A stretch of DNA of 64,000 nt from Sabellastarte sp. h YS-2021 (Eukaryota; Annelida; Polychaeta; Sabellida; Sabellidae). The position numbers were made by a program, and so were the translations under genes. Below, piece by piece: positions 62,301-64,000 of this stretch. The first letter of the stretch is position 1; each line of letters begins with the position of its first letter. The DNA is taken from the NCBI GenBank assembly GCA_964017235.1, contig OZ024933.1, forward strand, positions 64,400,255 to 64,464,254, written 5' to 3'. The notes beneath the pieces were generated by a model, which was given only the letters and a program-made list of their open reading frames with translations, was not told where the DNA came from and ran no database searches.

Positions 62301-63250
62301 TTCCCTATTTCGTCTCCATTTATTAATCATCTTTGAAATTTCCACAATGGATTGCCTATCTATCTGGCTATATATACCTTTGTAGATCTTTCTGTCTGTA
62401 ATGGTAAAATTTTCCTGCCCCTACTGCTATCTATCTGTTCTCTCAAATTAATGTAGTTTCTATATTTGTACACATTTCTCGACAAACTGTGGAATGAGTG
62501 TGGGATTTAAAAAGACCAATCTTCACAAGCTTTTTTCCCCACTAACATACATTTACGGCATAATAACTGTGTATGTGTACGTTACTTAATTTTTTCACAG
62601 AACTTAACGTTCTTCCAATGCCAGTATGTCCTCATTTCCATTGGTCTGACACAGTTTTTAAAGTCAGATATCAAATATGGTGTAAGAAGACCTGGTATGA
62701 GGTGCTTTCAGGTACTTTGTTTACACTCGTATTGTTATACGTAATATTGATCCAATTTGGACTTGTTATGACTCAATATTTCAGTTTATATGTAAACATA
62801 CTGTCGTGGCAGTGTATTATCTCCTGTCTGTTAAATATATTAAATGCCACATAAACTTAGGAGTGTTTTATATTTAGATAAACACGTGTTGGTTCTCATG
62901 AAGATCTGATGACATACATTTTCGTATGCAGAGGAGAATGCATGAACGGATACTTTAAGAAACAGTAAGTACTAGTATATGCCAACATATTTGTAACCGT
63001 AAGTACTTACAAAGTAAGTGTAAATACACGTGCTAATTTTACAGGTTGATTTAGTAAGTGCCATATAAACAAGATACAGAACACTGAACAATATATAAAA
63101 GTACAGTAAATGTAAAAATGTTTATGTTATTTAGTACAGCATATGGTGGTTATATTTCCAGTTTCCATGGCATTAAACATACCTAACATTTAGCGGGTCT
63201 CATCACATTGTACCCGCCTTTATATTGTTTAAACCTTCTGTGTCCTGTAA
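59370..63250. other. Intergenic stretch, no gene recognised
   Basis: No convincing coding region on either strand apart from a weak minus-strand signal-peptide-like frame at 60380-60455 (see findings). It contains an (A)n run near 61985-61999 and a TTATT-rich tract near 62260-62300. Confidence 0.35.
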
Positions 63251-63261
63251 CTAGAATCATA

Positions 63262-63390
63262 CAACTGCATGGATTCTTGATCCCCATAAAAAAAACCACC
63301 CTATTTGAACTTGATTTTGGATCCACATTAAAACCACCCTATTTGAATTGCATTCTGGATCCGCATAAAAAAGCCACCCTATTTGAACAA
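63262..63390. repeat. Short tandem repeat, 3 copies of about 39 bp
   Basis: 'ccaccctatttgaa' recurs at 63296, 63334 and 63374, each preceded by 'gatcc.cat.aaaaa'. Unit length 38-40 bp. Meaning unknown. Confidence 0.75.
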
Positions 63391-63845
63391 TGTTCAACAA
63401 CTGTCAGATCACACAGTCATATGATGTTATAAATGTTAAAAACTCTTCCAGATAGCCTCCATTAAAAAGGAAAATTTTATGTCTCTTGAGAAAGATAATA
63501 AGCTTAAATATTTAATGAATAATTGTATAAAGCAAGTTGCAGATTTCTTATTTAATTCATGGGAGAAATGCAGAGAGTTACTATATGCTACTGCATAAAA
63601 CTATGAAAGTATTACATTACTCAAACACTGTTGTTATGTAGATTGGTATATATAATTATATATATATTTTACTTTTGCTTATTGAATTTTTGTGTTATGT
63701 AATATTTTCCTGCTTTTATTTGTTGAAGCTACAACACACTGGCAGATACTTGCTTTGAAGTGACAAAGCCCAATTGGGCTGGGTACAAAATGTTTAATAT
63801 TTAATACATTGTATATGTTAATGTACTTGTCACTATAATAAAAAA

Positions 63846-63872
63846 ATTCTCTCTCCCTCTCTCTCTCTATGT
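63846..63872. repeat. (TC)n microsatellite
   Basis: A run of ctctctccctctctctctct near the window end, following an AATAAA-like sequence at about 63837. Confidence 0.8.
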
Positions 63873-64000
63873 TATTCTGTTATGATTTGGACACAATTAA
63901 GTAGCAAAAAGAAAACATGTGGGGAATACTTGTAGCCTGCCTGCACTTATTAAAAATGACAAGAAAGTCCAAATTTGACATTGTAGAATTTAGTAAAAAG

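Overview
The window is eukaryotic, intron-rich, AT-rich animal DNA. Its genes are split by GT-AG introns, the intergenic space is full of tRNA-derived and 5S-derived SINEs, CR1-like LINE remains, foldback MITEs and a PIF/Harbinger DNA transposon, and the proteins are metazoan (matrix metalloproteinase with hemopexin repeats, sushi/CCP membrane proteins, a TPM-domain membrane protein). The repeat style (a core tandem array with unique flanks, TTCACAAA foldback elements, tRNA SINEs) suggests a marine invertebrate, most likely a mollusc or another lophotrochozoan. That assignment is inference; no species marker is present.

Layout. 88-2586 (+): last exons of a TPM/MOLO1-like membrane protein, cut by the window start. 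5560-9280 (+) and 11858-19138 (+): two tandem paralogous genes, each with a signal peptide exon, one sushi domain exon and one transmembrane-plus-basic-tail exon; the first copy has an extra 235-residue Ser/Thr- and acid-rich exon. All their introns are phase 1, so the domains are modular. 21162-35987 (-): a complete 10-exon secreted matrix metalloproteinase (562 aa), convergent with the second sushi gene. Its 7.2 kb first intron holds a 4.85 kb Harbinger element (28826-33678) with an open transposase (+) and a broken MADF/BESS-type partner gene (-), itself inserted into an older SINE. 40360-42460: an 11-copy, about 146-bp tandem array with 3-unit higher-order structure and unique flanks. 46050-47995: a dead CR1-like LINE. 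57108-58991 (+): an apparently intronless gene for a 627-aa protein of unknown function with a PTB-like N-terminal region. 59-64 kb shows no recognisable gene.

Structural theme. Both the first sushi gene and the metalloproteinase gene carry degenerate copies of their own exon edges in adjacent introns. Some copies keep a splice acceptor, the correct phase and a short open frame, and would give truncated proteins if used (a sushi protein without its membrane anchor, a metalloproteinase with half a hemopexin domain). This recurrent exon-edge duplication, the sushi paralog pair, and the Harbinger element with its palindromic subterminal arrays are the most interesting parts of the window.

Exon boundaries were derived by eye from splice consensus, reading phase and protein similarity. 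No transcript or database evidence was available.
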